Part shown: positions 1 through 8,142 of the stretch, piece by piece | How the letters are laid out: every line of letters starts with the position of its first letter | Position numbering within the stretch: position 1 is the stretch's first letter | From: Solitalea agri | GTDB taxonomy: Bacteria; Bacteroidota; Bacteroidia; Sphingobacteriales; Sphingobacteriaceae | DNA length: 64,000 bases | Reading direction: 5' to 3' | Assembly (NCBI RefSeq): GCF_023914155.1 | Contig: NZ_JAMWYS010000058.1 | Coordinates: 248,001 to 312,000 of the forward strand | Notes under the pieces: generated by a model | Databases searched by the model: none | What the model was told of the DNA's origin: nothing | The model's input: the letters and a program-made list of their open reading frames with translations, nothing else | Program-made: the position numbers and the translations under genes

Positions 1-429
1 GATTTGTTAAACTGGGCTCGTTTGTCTTCTTTATGGCCGGTAAGTTTTGGTTTAGCTTGCTGCGCAATTGAAATGATGGGATCAATGGCTGCCAATTACG
101 ACCTTGACCGTTTAGGTGTATTCCCTCGTCCTTCACCTCGTCAGGCTGATGTGATGATCGTAGCGGGTACAGTTACTTTTAAAATGGCCGAGCGTATCAA
201 GCGCCTGTTCGAGCAAATGCCAGAGCCTCGTTATGTTATTTCAATGGGCTCATGTTCAAATTGTGGCGGCCCTTACTGGGAACATGGATACCATGTTGTT
301 AAGGGTGTTGATAGGATAATTCCGGTTGATGTATATGTTCAAGGCTGTCCTCCTCGCCCAGAGGCATTAATCGGTGGTATAATCGAACTTCAAAAGAAAA
401 TCAGAACCGAAAGTGTTCTTTCAATGTAA
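1..429 (+). CDS. nuoB: NADH-quinone oxidoreductase subunit B (5' partial)
   Basis: This is the C-terminal part of the complex I subunit that carries the last iron-sulfur cluster (N2) before quinone. The frame is open to the left edge (codons read D-L-L-N-W-A-R), so the true start lies outside the window. Visible N2 ligands are the tandem cysteines in FGLACC, the cysteine in GSCSNCGG and the one in the GCPPRPEA motif, all intact. The protein ends normally at TAA and a terminator-like hairpin follows within 30 bases. nuoC, the usual downstream neighbour, is not there; an unrelated outer membrane protein follows instead. Identification is firm; whether this is the main complex I copy cannot be told from this window. 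Confidence 0.95.
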   Translation, partial: DLLNWARLSSLWPVSFGLACCAIEMMGSMAANYDLDRLGVFPRPSPRQADVMIVAGTVTFKMAERIKRLFEQMPEPRYVISMGSCSNCGGPYWEHGYHVVKGVDRIIPVDVYVQGCPPRPEALIGGIIELQKKIRTESVLSM

Positions 430-454
430 ATATTAAAAGCAAAATAGTCATTCC

Positions 455-493
455 AGACCTGTTTACGCGTTAAAATAGTAGCAGGTCTTTTTT
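455..493 (+). terminator. Intrinsic terminator after nuoB
   Basis: A 7-bp stem AGACCTG (455-461) / CAGGTCT (482-488) is followed by a run of six T. The 20-base loop can close further by AC/GT pairs. It lies 26 bases after the nuoB stop and suggests that the nuoB transcript ends here. Confidence 0.7.
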
Positions 494-581
494 ATTAATG
501 CCTCTTCTTCCTCTTGCTTGTCGTCTCTCTTCATTTTTACTTCTGTGTTAAAAAACTTATCTTATGATAACATAATTACAG

Positions 582-1718
582 ATGAATCGCTCTCAGTATT
601 CTGTTCTCATACTCTTATTTCTATTTCTAGCGTTGAAAGTTTCTGCACAGGAAGCGGATTCGGCTTATAGAACAAAGAATCAATTCGTTCCCTATCCGGT
701 TGTTGGAAACGCTCCGGAAACTGGCTTTCAATTTGGGTTCGGTGCTATCTATACCTTTTTTATTAATCACGATCCCAGAGAAACGAGAAATTCGTTCATC
801 TACAGTTTTAATATGTGGACTGCTAAACAACAGCAACAATATGCAGTTCAGGCAAGTGTTTGGCTACCAAAAAATATTTGGAACTTTACGGCAAACGGAA
901 TTTACACCGATTATCCCCTATTTTTTTACGGTGTAGGTAGCGATACAAAGCAAAGTGACGAAGACCTGATAACTTCTAAACGATTTAAAATACTTACTGT
1001 AGCCAAGCATAAAATCATTAAAGATTTATATGCAGGAGTGGGATTATGGGTTCAAAACGACAATTTTTCAGCAGCCGACTCAACGGGAATATTTAACACC
1101 GGCGATTATTATGGAAAACAAGGAGGCAATAGTATGTTGATTGGTTTTGGCGGAGCTTTTGACAACAGGGATTATGAAAACTCCACCACAACCGGTTCCT
1201 ATTTTTCATTATTAGAATGGATAAGTCTTGGAATCAACAATTATAAATTCCATGTTTTTAACCTGGATGCGAGACATTTTTTCAGATTCGATGCTACTAA
1301 ATGCGCAGGTATTCAGTTTGTTTATCAAACCGCCCAGGGCAGTGCTACTCCGTTCTATTATTTACCATTTATTGGCGGTGATCAAATTTTAAGAGGGTAT
1401 TATGTCGGAAGGTACCGCGATCAGCATATGCTGGCAACACAAGCAGAATTCAGGTACCGTCCATGGGGGAAGCAAAAAGACCATGGTTGGTTTTCGCTTT
1501 CACGATTAAGTTTAGCGGGTTTTGCTGGTACTGGAATGGTTTTTTCTAACGGAGAGTTTAACTTTAGTAATCTTAAACCAAACTATGGTGGTGGCTTCAG
1601 ATATATGTTTGAACCAACCGCCCGAATGATTTTGCGTTTTGATTATGGTGTAGGAAGTAAAAACCCTGGAGAAAAGCGTTCAACGGGGTTCTATATTTCC
1701 TTGAATGAGGCGTTTTGA
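582..1718 (+). CDS. BamA/TamA-family (D15-type) outer membrane beta-barrel protein
   Basis: Protein of 378 residues with a clear signal peptide (hydrophobic stretch from about residue 8, cleavage after SAQ near 23). The rest is rich in alternating aromatic/polar strands. The segment FIGGDQILRGYYVGRYRD near residue 260-280 corresponds to the 'LRG..' signature of the D15/Omp85 barrel (surface antigen domain). No POTRA repeats are visible, so it is a short barrel-only member, as seen in patatin-associated or stand-alone D15 proteins of Bacteroidota. It is probably inserted in the outer membrane; the substrate, if any, is unknown. The stop codon touches the 3' end of the convergent tRNA gene. Function beyond fold is not inferable. 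Confidence 0.8.
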   Translation: MNRSQYSVLILLFLFLALKVSAQEADSAYRTKNQFVPYPVVGNAPETGFQFGFGAIYTFFINHDPRETRNSFIYSFNMWTAKQQQQYAVQASVWLPKNIWNFTANGIYTDYPLFFYGVGSDTKQSDEDLITSKRFKILTVAKHKIIKDLYAGVGLWVQNDNFSAADSTGIFNTGDYYGKQGGNSMLIGFGGAFDNRDYENSTTTGSYFSLLEWISLGINNYKFHVFNLDARHFFRFDATKCAGIQFVYQTAQGSATPFYYLPFIGGDQILRGYYVGRYRDQHMLATQAEFRYRPWGKQKDHGWFSLSRLSLAGFAGTGMVFSNGEFNFSNLKPNYGGGFRYMFEPTARMILRFDYGVGSKNPGEKRSTGFYISLNEAF

Positions 1719-1790
1719 GCCGACTACGGGTTTCGAACCTGCGACCTTCTCATTACGAATGAGACGCTCTACCAGCTGAGCTAAGTCGGC
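1718..1790 (-). tRNA. tRNA-Thr (anticodon CGT)
   Basis: The minus strand folds into a 73-nt cloverleaf. The acceptor stem GCCGACT/AGTCGGC is perfect, the D-stem is GCTC/GAGC, and the anticodon stem TCTCA/TGAGA carries loop TTCGTAA with anticodon CGT, reading ACG (Thr). The T-loop is TTCGAAA. CCA is not encoded and the discriminator base is T. The T-stem GCAGG/CCCGT contains one A-C mismatch. The 3' end overlaps the last base of the convergent D15 gene's stop codon. Confidence 0.95.
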
Positions 1791-1811
1791 CTATTTAAAC
1801 CAAATTTTTAA

Positions 1812-2342
1812 CTATTCTCCATATGTTTTAACAATCACTTCCGACTTACCTATTTGCCTGGCCAAGGCATAGTAGATATGATTATAATCTGGTTCCTTTA
1901 GTGTTTTATATTCTTCACCTCCGGATAAAACGTTCAGCATTCCGGGCACGGTTTCCGTATCACCGCAAATCAATACAGTTTCACCTTTATAATTATTTAC
2001 AATAGTTTCAATAACCCCTGCATATACATTTCTCTGATAAAGTATCGGGCTTAATCCCTTACTTTCGCATAGCGGTTGAACGGTACTTAAATTACGAGGA
2101 AAAGCAATAGAATAAACCGCGTCAATATGCACATTATCCAGCAAAGTGGCCAGATCATTTGCTCTTCTTTTTCCATCCGAAGACAATGGGCTATCAGGAT
2201 CAAGGTTTAACTTTTCGGCATGCCGAACAAGTATAATCGTTGTCAAATCTGGGGAAGGATCTGACGTACTTGAATTCTGACAAGTAGAGATCAATGCACA
2301 TAAAAATAGTAATCCAGTAATTTTAGAGAGCGAGCGTACCAT
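1812..2342 (-). CDS. Histidine-phosphatase-superfamily lipoprotein with altered second catalytic histidine
   Basis: Protein of 176 residues. A hydrophobic N-terminus ends in the lipobox L-I-S-T-C (Cys21), so it is probably a lipoprotein. It then shows the phosphoglycerate-mutase/SixA-like signature LVRHAEK (Arg40, His41) and the usual 'PLSSDGKRRA' stretch. In the family a second histidine lies in a 'V(L/V)xVGHSxTVP' motif near the C-terminus; here the matching segment reads VLICGDTETVPG, with Asp128 where His is expected. A one-base change (CAT to GAT) would explain this. Ordinary phosphohistidine chemistry uses His41 as nucleophile, so the protein may keep weak activity or may bind phospho-ligands only. 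It is divergent from queG. Confidence 0.8.
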   Translation of the reverse strand: MVRSLSKITGLLFLCALISTCQNSSTSDPSPDLTTIILVRHAEKLNLDPDSPLSSDGKRRANDLATLLDNVHIDAVYSIAFPRNLSTVQPLCESKGLSPILYQRNVYAGVIETIVNNYKGETVLICGDTETVPGMLNVLSGGEEYKTLKEPDYNHIYYALARQIGKSEVIVKTYGE

Positions 2343-2443
2343 GAATTTAGGTTTCTTCTAATTTAAAAACTTATCAATTCATTAACAATTAAACACTGAA
2401 TAAATGAGGGTCGAAATAGCCGAAACATTATTATTTTTGCCAT

Positions 2444-3367
2444 ATGCCAATAAAAGAGAAGCATTCGCAGCTAATAAAGCAGGAAGCTAAACGTTTGGGA
2501 TTTTTACAATGTGGAATAGCTAAGGCTGCTTTTCTGGAAAATGAAGCACCACGACTAGAGAATTGGCTGAATCAAAGTAAGCACGGTGAAATGAAGTACA
2601 TGGAGAATTATTTCGACATGCGACTTGATCCCAGAAAATTGGTAGATGGTGCAAAATCGGTAATATCTCTAGCCTTAAATTATTATACCGATCAAGTTCA
2701 AAATGATCCCTCAGCCCCAAAACTATCCAAGTATGCTTATGGCACTGATTACCATTTTGTAATCAAGGATAAACTGCGTGAACTGCTGCATTTCATTCAG
2801 GAAAATATAGGCGAAGTAAACGGTAGAGCTTTTGTTGACTCGGCCCCTATTATGGATAAAGCCTGGGCTCAAAAAGCAGGATTAGGCTGGATGGGAAAGC
2901 ATAGTAACATACTTAGCAAGAAAAAAGGTTCTTTCTTCTTTCTTGCCGAACTGGTGCTTGATTGCGAATTAGACTATGACAAACCCGTAGCCGACCATTG
3001 CGGTGAATGCACAAGGTGTATTGACGCATGTCCAACTCAAGCCATAACCGAAGCGTACATTGTGGACGGAAGCAAATGCATCTCATACCTTACTATTGAA
3101 CTTAAGAATGAGATCCCAACAGAGTTTAAGAACAAAGTTGATAATTGGATGTTTGGATGCGATGTTTGTCAGGATGTATGCCCATGGAATAGGTTTTCTA
3201 TAGTTCATAATGAACCATCATTTACTCCACATCCTGATTTAATGCAGCTAAAAAAAGAAGATTGGGTAGAATTAACGGAGGACATATTCCGAAAAGTATT
3301 TAAAAACTCGGCCGTTAAAAGAACCAAGTATTCAGGCCTGAAGCGTAATATCAAATTTCTCTCTTAA
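2444..3367 (+). CDS. queG: Epoxyqueuosine reductase QueG
   Basis: A cobalamin-dependent iron-sulfur protein that reduces epoxyqueuosine in tRNA to queuosine, the last step of queuosine synthesis. The 307 residues match the family size. Two [4Fe-4S] motifs of the bacterial ferredoxin type are present: [12 protein letters not shown] near residue 190 and [10 protein letters not shown] near 245, the latter with the W-N characteristic of QueG. The N-terminal DUF1730 region is intact. A TATTTTTG box at 2432-2439 lies only four bases before the ATG; if it is the -7 element, the mRNA would be nearly leaderless, but no -33 TTG is seen, so this is weak. Confidence 0.93.
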   Translation: MPIKEKHSQLIKQEAKRLGFLQCGIAKAAFLENEAPRLENWLNQSKHGEMKYMENYFDMRLDPRKLVDGAKSVISLALNYYTDQVQNDPSAPKLSKYAYGTDYHFVIKDKLRELLHFIQENIGEVNGRAFVDSAPIMDKAWAQKAGLGWMGKHSNILSKKKGSFFFLAELVLDCELDYDKPVADHCGECTRCIDACPTQAITEAYIVDGSKCISYLTIELKNEIPTEFKNKVDNWMFGCDVCQDVCPWNRFSIVHNEPSFTPHPDLMQLKKEDWVELTEDIFRKVFKNSAVKRTKYSGLKRNIKFLS

Positions 3368-3434
3368 AACTATTCCATACTTTTATCATTTAATTGCCTG
3401 ACTTTCATTAAATTTCTGATAATTGACCAGAAAC

Positions 3435-4580
3435 ATGAAGGATCCAAAATCAATATTTATAAATTCTGTTTGGAAAGAAAATAAGTTAGAAGCTCTTTAT
3501 AATACTCCATTAATTGGGGTTGCATTTTCTTCAAAACAGGGTTATGTGTTAGAACTTAATCAGCAATATGCCGATATGCTTGGGTACACTCGTCGGGAAT
3601 TAGTAGGTACTTTTTGGACCGACTTCTCTCCCCCCGAGTATAAGGAACTTACCCTTAACCTTTACCACCGGTTACTAAAAAAAGAGATCAGCTGTTTTAC
3701 TTATGAAAAAGAGTATATAAGGAAAGATAAAAGCCGGATTTGGGTGGAAATATCGGTACAATCAAAAAAAAACGAGTTCGACAATATTGAATATTTTATT
3801 GTTTTGGCCAGGGATATTGACGATCGAAAAAAAACCTTGCTCAAGCTCGATGCTGAAATGAAGCAAAATGAAGCGTTAATTTCAAAATTGAAATTCCAAA
3901 ATGAACAACTGAAAGAGTTTGCGAATTTAATTTCCCATAACTTAAGAGCACCAGTTGGTAGTATGATCGGCTTACTTGAGCTTTATGACTCGGGGATAGT
4001 TGATTATAAACAAAGCATTGGCGTTTTTTCAGAACAATATCGCAATTTAACGTATAGTCTTTTAGATACTATCAATACTATTGGAAGCGCATTAGATATT
4101 AAAGATCGATCAGAAGTAAAAAAAGAAAAAGTAAGTTTTAAAGAAATTTTAAATACTGTTATCATTAGCTTATTAGGAAAGGCAAAAGACCTTGACTTCG
4201 ATTTAATCACGGATTTTGAGCTTGAAGAAATCACCTATTCGAAATCTTATTTAATAAGCATTATTCAAAATTTACTCTCTAATTCGTTAAAATACCGCTC
4301 TACGGAGCGAAAATTAAGGGTTGAAATAAAGACCTATTACACTAATGAACAGGAGATTATGGAGTTTTCTGATAATGGAACAGGAATCAATTTAGAACAA
4401 AATTCAAGAAATATATTTGGCCTGCATAAAACCTTTCACACCAACAAAGATTCTAAAGGAGTTGGCCTTTTTCTTACCCGAAAACATGTTGAGGCAATGG
4501 GTGGTAAAATTTTTGCAGAAAGTAAGCAGAATTACGGAATTAAATTTACGCTCATCTTCAATTACCATGAAAATCATTGA
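3435..4580 (+). CDS. PAS-domain sensor histidine kinase (soluble)
   Basis: No membrane segment is visible. A PAS domain spans about residues 15-130, followed by a short coiled linker, an atypical HisKA region with ISHNLRAPVGSM (His about 168 from this start) and a HATPase domain with N-box NLLSNSLKYRS and G-boxes FSDNGTGI and KGVGLFLTRKHV. This 'SHNLRAP' kinase type is frequent in Bacteroidota. A TTG start at 3423 would add four residues; the ATG at 3435 is preferred. The next gene, a lone receiver, overlaps it by 14 bases, so the two form a cognate pair. The signal is unknown; the lack of membrane segments suggests a cytoplasmic cue. Confidence 0.88.
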   Translation: MKDPKSIFINSVWKENKLEALYNTPLIGVAFSSKQGYVLELNQQYADMLGYTRRELVGTFWTDFSPPEYKELTLNLYHRLLKKEISCFTYEKEYIRKDKSRIWVEISVQSKKNEFDNIEYFIVLARDIDDRKKTLLKLDAEMKQNEALISKLKFQNEQLKEFANLISHNLRAPVGSMIGLLELYDSGIVDYKQSIGVFSEQYRNLTYSLLDTINTIGSALDIKDRSEVKKEKVSFKEILNTVIISLLGKAKDLDFDLITDFELEEITYSKSYLISIIQNLLSNSLKYRSTERKLRVEIKTYYTNEQEIMEFSDNGTGINLEQNSRNIFGLHKTFHTNKDSKGVGLFLTRKHVEAMGGKIFAESKQNYGIKFTLIFNYHENH

Positions 4581-4971
4581 AAATCTATGCATTATAGACG
4601 ATGATAGAATTTGTCAATTCATCATAAAAACATATGCTAAGGCCAAAGCCTTGGCAAAACATACCCATATATTTGCTGATGCATCTTCTGCACTGGAATA
4701 CCTTAAATCAATGTCTGACAACACCCCACAACTTCCAGACCTGATCATGCTCGACATTAATATGCCGATAATGGACGGATGGAGCTTTTTGGATGAATAT
4801 CAAAAACTCAGTCCTTGGATCAATAAAAAAATCCCTATTTTCTTGATTACCTCATCTATTCAGGAAGAAGATAAAATGAAAGCTAAACAGTATAATGATG
4901 TGGCAGGTTTTTATATTAAGCCGATAAATGAAGAATTAATAATGAATATTTTTCATCAGTTACCAAATTAG
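4567..4971 (+). CDS. Single-domain response regulator (receiver only)
   Basis: Protein of 134 residues starting at the ATG inside the end of the kinase gene (14-base overlap). It has the acidic cluster DDD (11-13), the phospho-acceptor Asp63 in MLDINMP, Thr/Ser in FLITSS and the conserved Lys of YIKP. No output domain follows. It therefore probably acts by protein contact, or as an intermediate in a phosphorelay with the upstream PAS kinase. This CheY-like architecture (Rcp1-type) commonly accompanies 'SHNLRAP' kinases. The longer reading frame beginning at 4417 is antisense-free but lies within the kinase and is not the real start. Confidence 0.88.
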   Translation: MKIIENLCIIDDDRICQFIIKTYAKAKALAKHTHIFADASSALEYLKSMSDNTPQLPDLIMLDINMPIMDGWSFLDEYQKLSPWINKKIPIFLITSSIQEEDKMKAKQYNDVAGFYIKPINEELIMNIFHQLPN

Positions 4972-4993
4972 ACACTTGCTTTTTCCCAGAAAT

Positions 4994-5029
4994 AAAAAAA
5001 TGTCAGCAAAAATTTGCTGACATTTTTTT
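4994..5029. terminator. Bidirectional terminator between convergent genes
   Basis: A perfect palindrome TGTCAGCAAA (5001-5010) / TTTGCTGACA (5013-5022) is flanked by seven A on the left and seven T on the right, so it can terminate both the response regulator transcript and the exonuclease transcript. Confidence 0.85.
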
Positions 5030-5042
5030 ATAAATATTACTA

Positions 5043-5855
5043 TTATTTCTTTTTGAAGGCATTTCTCAGCCTTATTTCTGTCAGTTTTTTCTTAGTGTAA
5101 AGCGGAAAATCACCATTCATCATCCAATCGTAATACGTTGGCTCAAATCCAAAAACATCTTCTACCAATTTTCCTTTGTGTTTACCAAAATTAAACATTT
5201 CCCTGCCCTGATCATCATAAACCATCCTGCCTGCAAAGTCAACCACATCTCTTACATAGGTAAACTTATGCAAAGCATCAACATCATTTACTACAGGAAC
5301 AGATTTTATACCTGATTTATCTTCGTATTCTACTCCATCGTATTTATCTAACTGGGCTAATAATACTTCATAAGTGGCTTTAATATCTGCTTCTGCTGAA
5401 TGGTGGTTTTCGATCTCCTTTCCGCAGTAAAACTTATACGCTGCCTTAAGAGTACGTTGCTCCATTTGATGAAAAATATTCTGAACATCCACCAATTTGC
5501 GCCCTTCGATATCAAACTCCACTCCTGCCCTTAAAAACTCCTCCATTAATAATGGAACGTCGAATTTATTGGAGTTATAACCGCCTAAATCTGCATTCTC
5601 TAAAAACTGGGCTAAGCTCTTGGCTATTTGTTTAAATGTTGATTCGTCCTTAACGTCCTCGTCATAAATACCATGGATTAGGGACGACTCCAAAGGAATT
5701 GGCATTTCAGGATTTACCCGACGGGTTTTTATTTCAGTAGTTCCATTAGGCATCACTTTTAAAATGGCAATTTCTACAATCCGATCAGAAGCAACATTTA
5801 CTCCGGTGGTTTCAAGATCGAAGAAAGCAATGGGACGTTTTAACTTTAAATTCAT
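5043..5855 (-). CDS. DEDDh 3'-5' exonuclease (DnaQ/PolIII epsilon-like)
   Basis: Protein of 270 residues from the ATG at 5855. ExoI FDLETTG (Asp13, Glu15), a central GGYNSNKFDVPLL (ExoII) and HHSAEADIKAT (ExoIII, DEDDh His and Asp) give the complete metal-binding set of RNase T/DnaQ exonucleases. The C-terminal ~80 residues (FNFGKHKGK... YYDWMM) are the extra module seen in Bacteroidota homologues, resembling the exonuclease-associated DUF3820-like segment. A longer frame to 5906 would add 17 poorly conserved residues before FDLETTG and is not favoured. The likely role is proofreading or nucleic-acid trimming; whether it is the replicative epsilon subunit cannot be told. Confidence 0.85.
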   Translation of the reverse strand: MNLKLKRPIAFFDLETTGVNVASDRIVEIAILKVMPNGTTEIKTRRVNPEMPIPLESSLIHGIYDEDVKDESTFKQIAKSLAQFLENADLGGYNSNKFDVPLLMEEFLRAGVEFDIEGRKLVDVQNIFHQMEQRTLKAAYKFYCGKEIENHHSAEADIKATYEVLLAQLDKYDGVEYEDKSGIKSVPVVNDVDALHKFTYVRDVVDFAGRMVYDDQGREMFNFGKHKGKLVEDVFGFEPTYYDWMMNGDFPLYTKKKLTEIRLRNAFKKK

Positions 5856-5953
5856 GGTATTTAAAAGGAATGTATAGGTAATTAACGAAAAAGGTCCCGG
5901 CATCACCGGGACCCAAAGATAAAATTTTTAACCTTCGCTTTTACTACGAAAAT

Positions 5954-6556
5954 CTAAATCGATTTCCATTTAATACCACAACCAACTGCTTTAGTCATGG
6001 TTGTTTCAGGCTTTTTATTCATCAACAAGGCATTTACTGCATTCTCAACATATTTAATTTTATTTGCATCACCACCTTCTGTATCATTGTCAATTGCTCC
6101 AATATATTCAACAATATTTCCATTGAGGGTTTTCTCAAGCACAAAAACATGAGGTGTTTTTGTGGCTCCGTAAGCTTTCGTAATGGCTTGGGTATCGTCT
6201 ACCAAATAAGGGAATGTATATTTCTTCTCGCTTGATCTTTTCTTCATATTATCAAATGAGTCTTCAGGGTAAGTAGTTGGGTCATTCGGATTAATTGCAA
6301 TTACAGGATATCCTTTTGCTGAATAGACTTTGTCCAAATCCATTATTCTGCTTTCGTAAGCTTTGGCATAAGGGCAATGATTACAGGTAAAAACAACAAT
6401 AAATCCCTTTGCCGATTTGTAATCAGCTAATGAAACTGTTTTACCATTTACATTTTTAAGTTTGAAATCGATGGCTTTATCGCCAACTTTATAACCCTGA
6501 GCAAATGCTGATACGCTAAATAATGCTAATAGCGCAATTAAAGCTAGTTTTTTCAT
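5954..6556 (-). CDS. Exported redoxin/thioredoxin-fold protein (AhpC/TSA type)
   Basis: Protein of 200 residues with signal peptide MKKLALIALLALFSVSAFAQ. The mature protein begins like peroxiredoxin-like proteins (VGDKAIDFKLKNVNGK) and has a CNHCPYAKAYE active-site loop, the C-x-x-C of the 'PRX-like1' thioredoxin subgroup, plus a cis-Pro region TKTPHVFV. It is predicted periplasmic. Its start lies 3 bases after the TlpA-like gene's stop, so the two are co-transcribed. The partner and substrate are unknown; a disulfide or peroxide role is likely. Confidence 0.85.
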   Translation of the reverse strand: MKKLALIALLALFSVSAFAQGYKVGDKAIDFKLKNVNGKTVSLADYKSAKGFIVVFTCNHCPYAKAYESRIMDLDKVYSAKGYPVIAINPNDPTTYPEDSFDNMKKRSSEKKYTFPYLVDDTQAITKAYGATKTPHVFVLEKTLNGNIVEYIGAIDNDTEGGDANKIKYVENAVNALLMNKKPETTMTKAVGCGIKWKSI

Positions 6557-6559
6557 TTT

Positions 6560-7042
6560 TTATTTTTTTGAAGATAAATAGGCTTGTTGTAACTCATCAT
6601 AAGTAAAATCGCGTTCATAAAACTTACGGTAAGATTGATTATTATTGATTATCAATGTTCCAGGCAATGCACCTGACCAGCTTTCATCGATCTTATCAAT
6701 TACACTACCCTGATCTTTTTCGTCCAATAAATAAACTTCTAATGGAATATTTCTTTTCTCAACAAACGGTTCGACTGACGTTTCCAGTTTTGATCGAAAA
6801 TCCATGCTTACCAATAACACTTTAAGCTTGTCAGCTTTATATTGCTTTTGAAGTTCGATAAAATTGGGTAACTCCTTTACACATGGGGCACACCAAGTGG
6901 CCCAAAAATTAATCACATAAGTAGTATCGGTAATTGCATTGATTAGTTGGTGTAATTTTTCATACTTAACCGGCTTAACTTGTTGTGCATGACTAAGTAC
7001 TGTATAAAAAATTAATCCGATTGCTAGAGCACCTCTTTTCAT
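6560..7042 (-). CDS. TlpA-type periplasmic thiol-disulfide oxidoreductase
   Basis: Protein of 160 residues with signal peptide ending SHAQ at about 20 and the active site FWATWCAPCVKELP (Cys51, Cys54), typical of TlpA/ResA reductants. It is first in a two-gene operon with the redoxin-fold protein three bases downstream. It may keep periplasmic thiols (for instance of the neighbouring redoxin) reduced; this pairing is inferred from gene order only. It is divergent from lgt with a 168-base shared upstream region in which I see no clear promoter match. Confidence 0.87.
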   Translation of the reverse strand: MKRGALAIGLIFYTVLSHAQQVKPVKYEKLHQLINAITDTTYVINFWATWCAPCVKELPNFIELQKQYKADKLKVLLVSMDFRSKLETSVEPFVEKRNIPLEVYLLDEKDQGSVIDKIDESWSGALPGTLIINNNQSYRKFYERDFTYDELQQAYLSSKK

Positions 7043-7210
7043 ACCACCAATTTAACGCATCGATTTATTGAAAATGTTGAGGTAACATAAAATTTACTGC
7101 CGATATAAGTAATTAACCCCATAAACAACATTATTTGGATTTAAGCTATAATTTTACGGTGGTACTGTTTAAAAATTTATATTTTAGGCGGGATTTTTAA
7201 AACTGAATAA

Positions 7211-8044
7211 ATGCTGAATTACATTACTTGGGATGTGAGCCGGGAGATATTTTCGCTGGGTCCGGTTGTATTAAGATGGTATGGTTTATTGTTTGCCTCG
7301 GGCTTTGCAATAGGTTATTTCATTATGCGGAATATCTTTAAACAAGAAGGTATTAAGGAAGAGGTTCTTGACAAATTAACAATGTATATGGTTGTTTCAA
7401 CCGTATTAGGTGCACGCTTAGGTCACTGTTTATTTTATGAGCCTGATTATTATTTAACTCATCCCCTAAAAATATTAATGATTTGGGAAGGTGGTTTAGC
7501 AAGCCATGGAGCTGCCGTTGGTATTTTGTTTGGCCTTTATCTATTTTCAAAGAATGTTAGCAAATTACCTTATCTATGGATATTAGATCGTATCGTAATT
7601 GTGGTAGCTTTAGGTGGAGCCTGCATTCGTTTAGGAAATCTCTTTAATTCTGAAATATATGGTAAGGTTACAGATGTTCCCTGGGCATTTCGCTTTGTCG
7701 TTTCTGATGGGCCAAATGCTTTACCACGCCATCCTACGCAAATTTATGAGGCCCTCTTTTGCCTTGCCTTGTTTTCTTTTCTACTTTGGTATTATTATAA
7801 GCATGTAACCAAACTGAAAGATGGAATTATTTTTTCTTTCTTTTTGATACTTCTTTTCGCTTTCAGATTTTTAGTGGAGTTTTTAAAAGCCGAGCAGGTT
7901 GATTTTGAGAAAGGCATGACTTTCAATATGGGTCAATGGCTTAGCGTACCTTTTGTATTAATCGGTATAATATTATTGATAAAACAGAGCAACACTCCTG
8001 CTCAAAATTACCTGATCACTGATCAGCAAAAACCAGCTGCATAA
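7211..8044 (+). CDS. lgt: Prolipoprotein diacylglyceryl transferase
   Basis: Integral membrane enzyme (277 residues, about seven hydrophobic helices) that moves diacylglycerol from phosphatidylglycerol to the lipobox cysteine of prolipoproteins. Family landmarks are present: HGAAVGIL (His99), the Lgt signature R-L-G-N-L-F-N-S-E-I-Y-G (Arg140, Asn143, Asn146, Glu148) and RHPTQIYEA. This matches its expected role in a cell whose genome encodes lipoproteins, several of them in this window. It is a single gene closed by a strong terminator. Confidence 0.95.
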   Translation: MLNYITWDVSREIFSLGPVVLRWYGLLFASGFAIGYFIMRNIFKQEGIKEEVLDKLTMYMVVSTVLGARLGHCLFYEPDYYLTHPLKILMIWEGGLASHGAAVGILFGLYLFSKNVSKLPYLWILDRIVIVVALGGACIRLGNLFNSEIYGKVTDVPWAFRFVVSDGPNALPRHPTQIYEALFCLALFSFLLWYYYKHVTKLKDGIIFSFFLILLFAFRFLVEFLKAEQVDFEKGMTFNMGQWLSVPFVLIGIILLIKQSNTPAQNYLITDQQKPAA

Positions 8045-8066
8045 TATTTCCAATCGTATAAAAATA

Positions 8067-8100
8067 AAAACGAGCAAAGAGAATATCTTGCTCGTTTTCT
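8067..8100. terminator. Terminator between lgt and fbp
   Basis: Stem AAAACGAGCAA (8067-8077) / TTGCTCGTTTT (8088-8098) with a 10-base loop. It is A-rich on one side and T-rich on the other, so it suits both convergent genes. Confidence 0.8.
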
Positions 8101-8142
8101 ATTTATATAAATCAGTATTGCTTTCGCTTGTAGTCGAAATTA

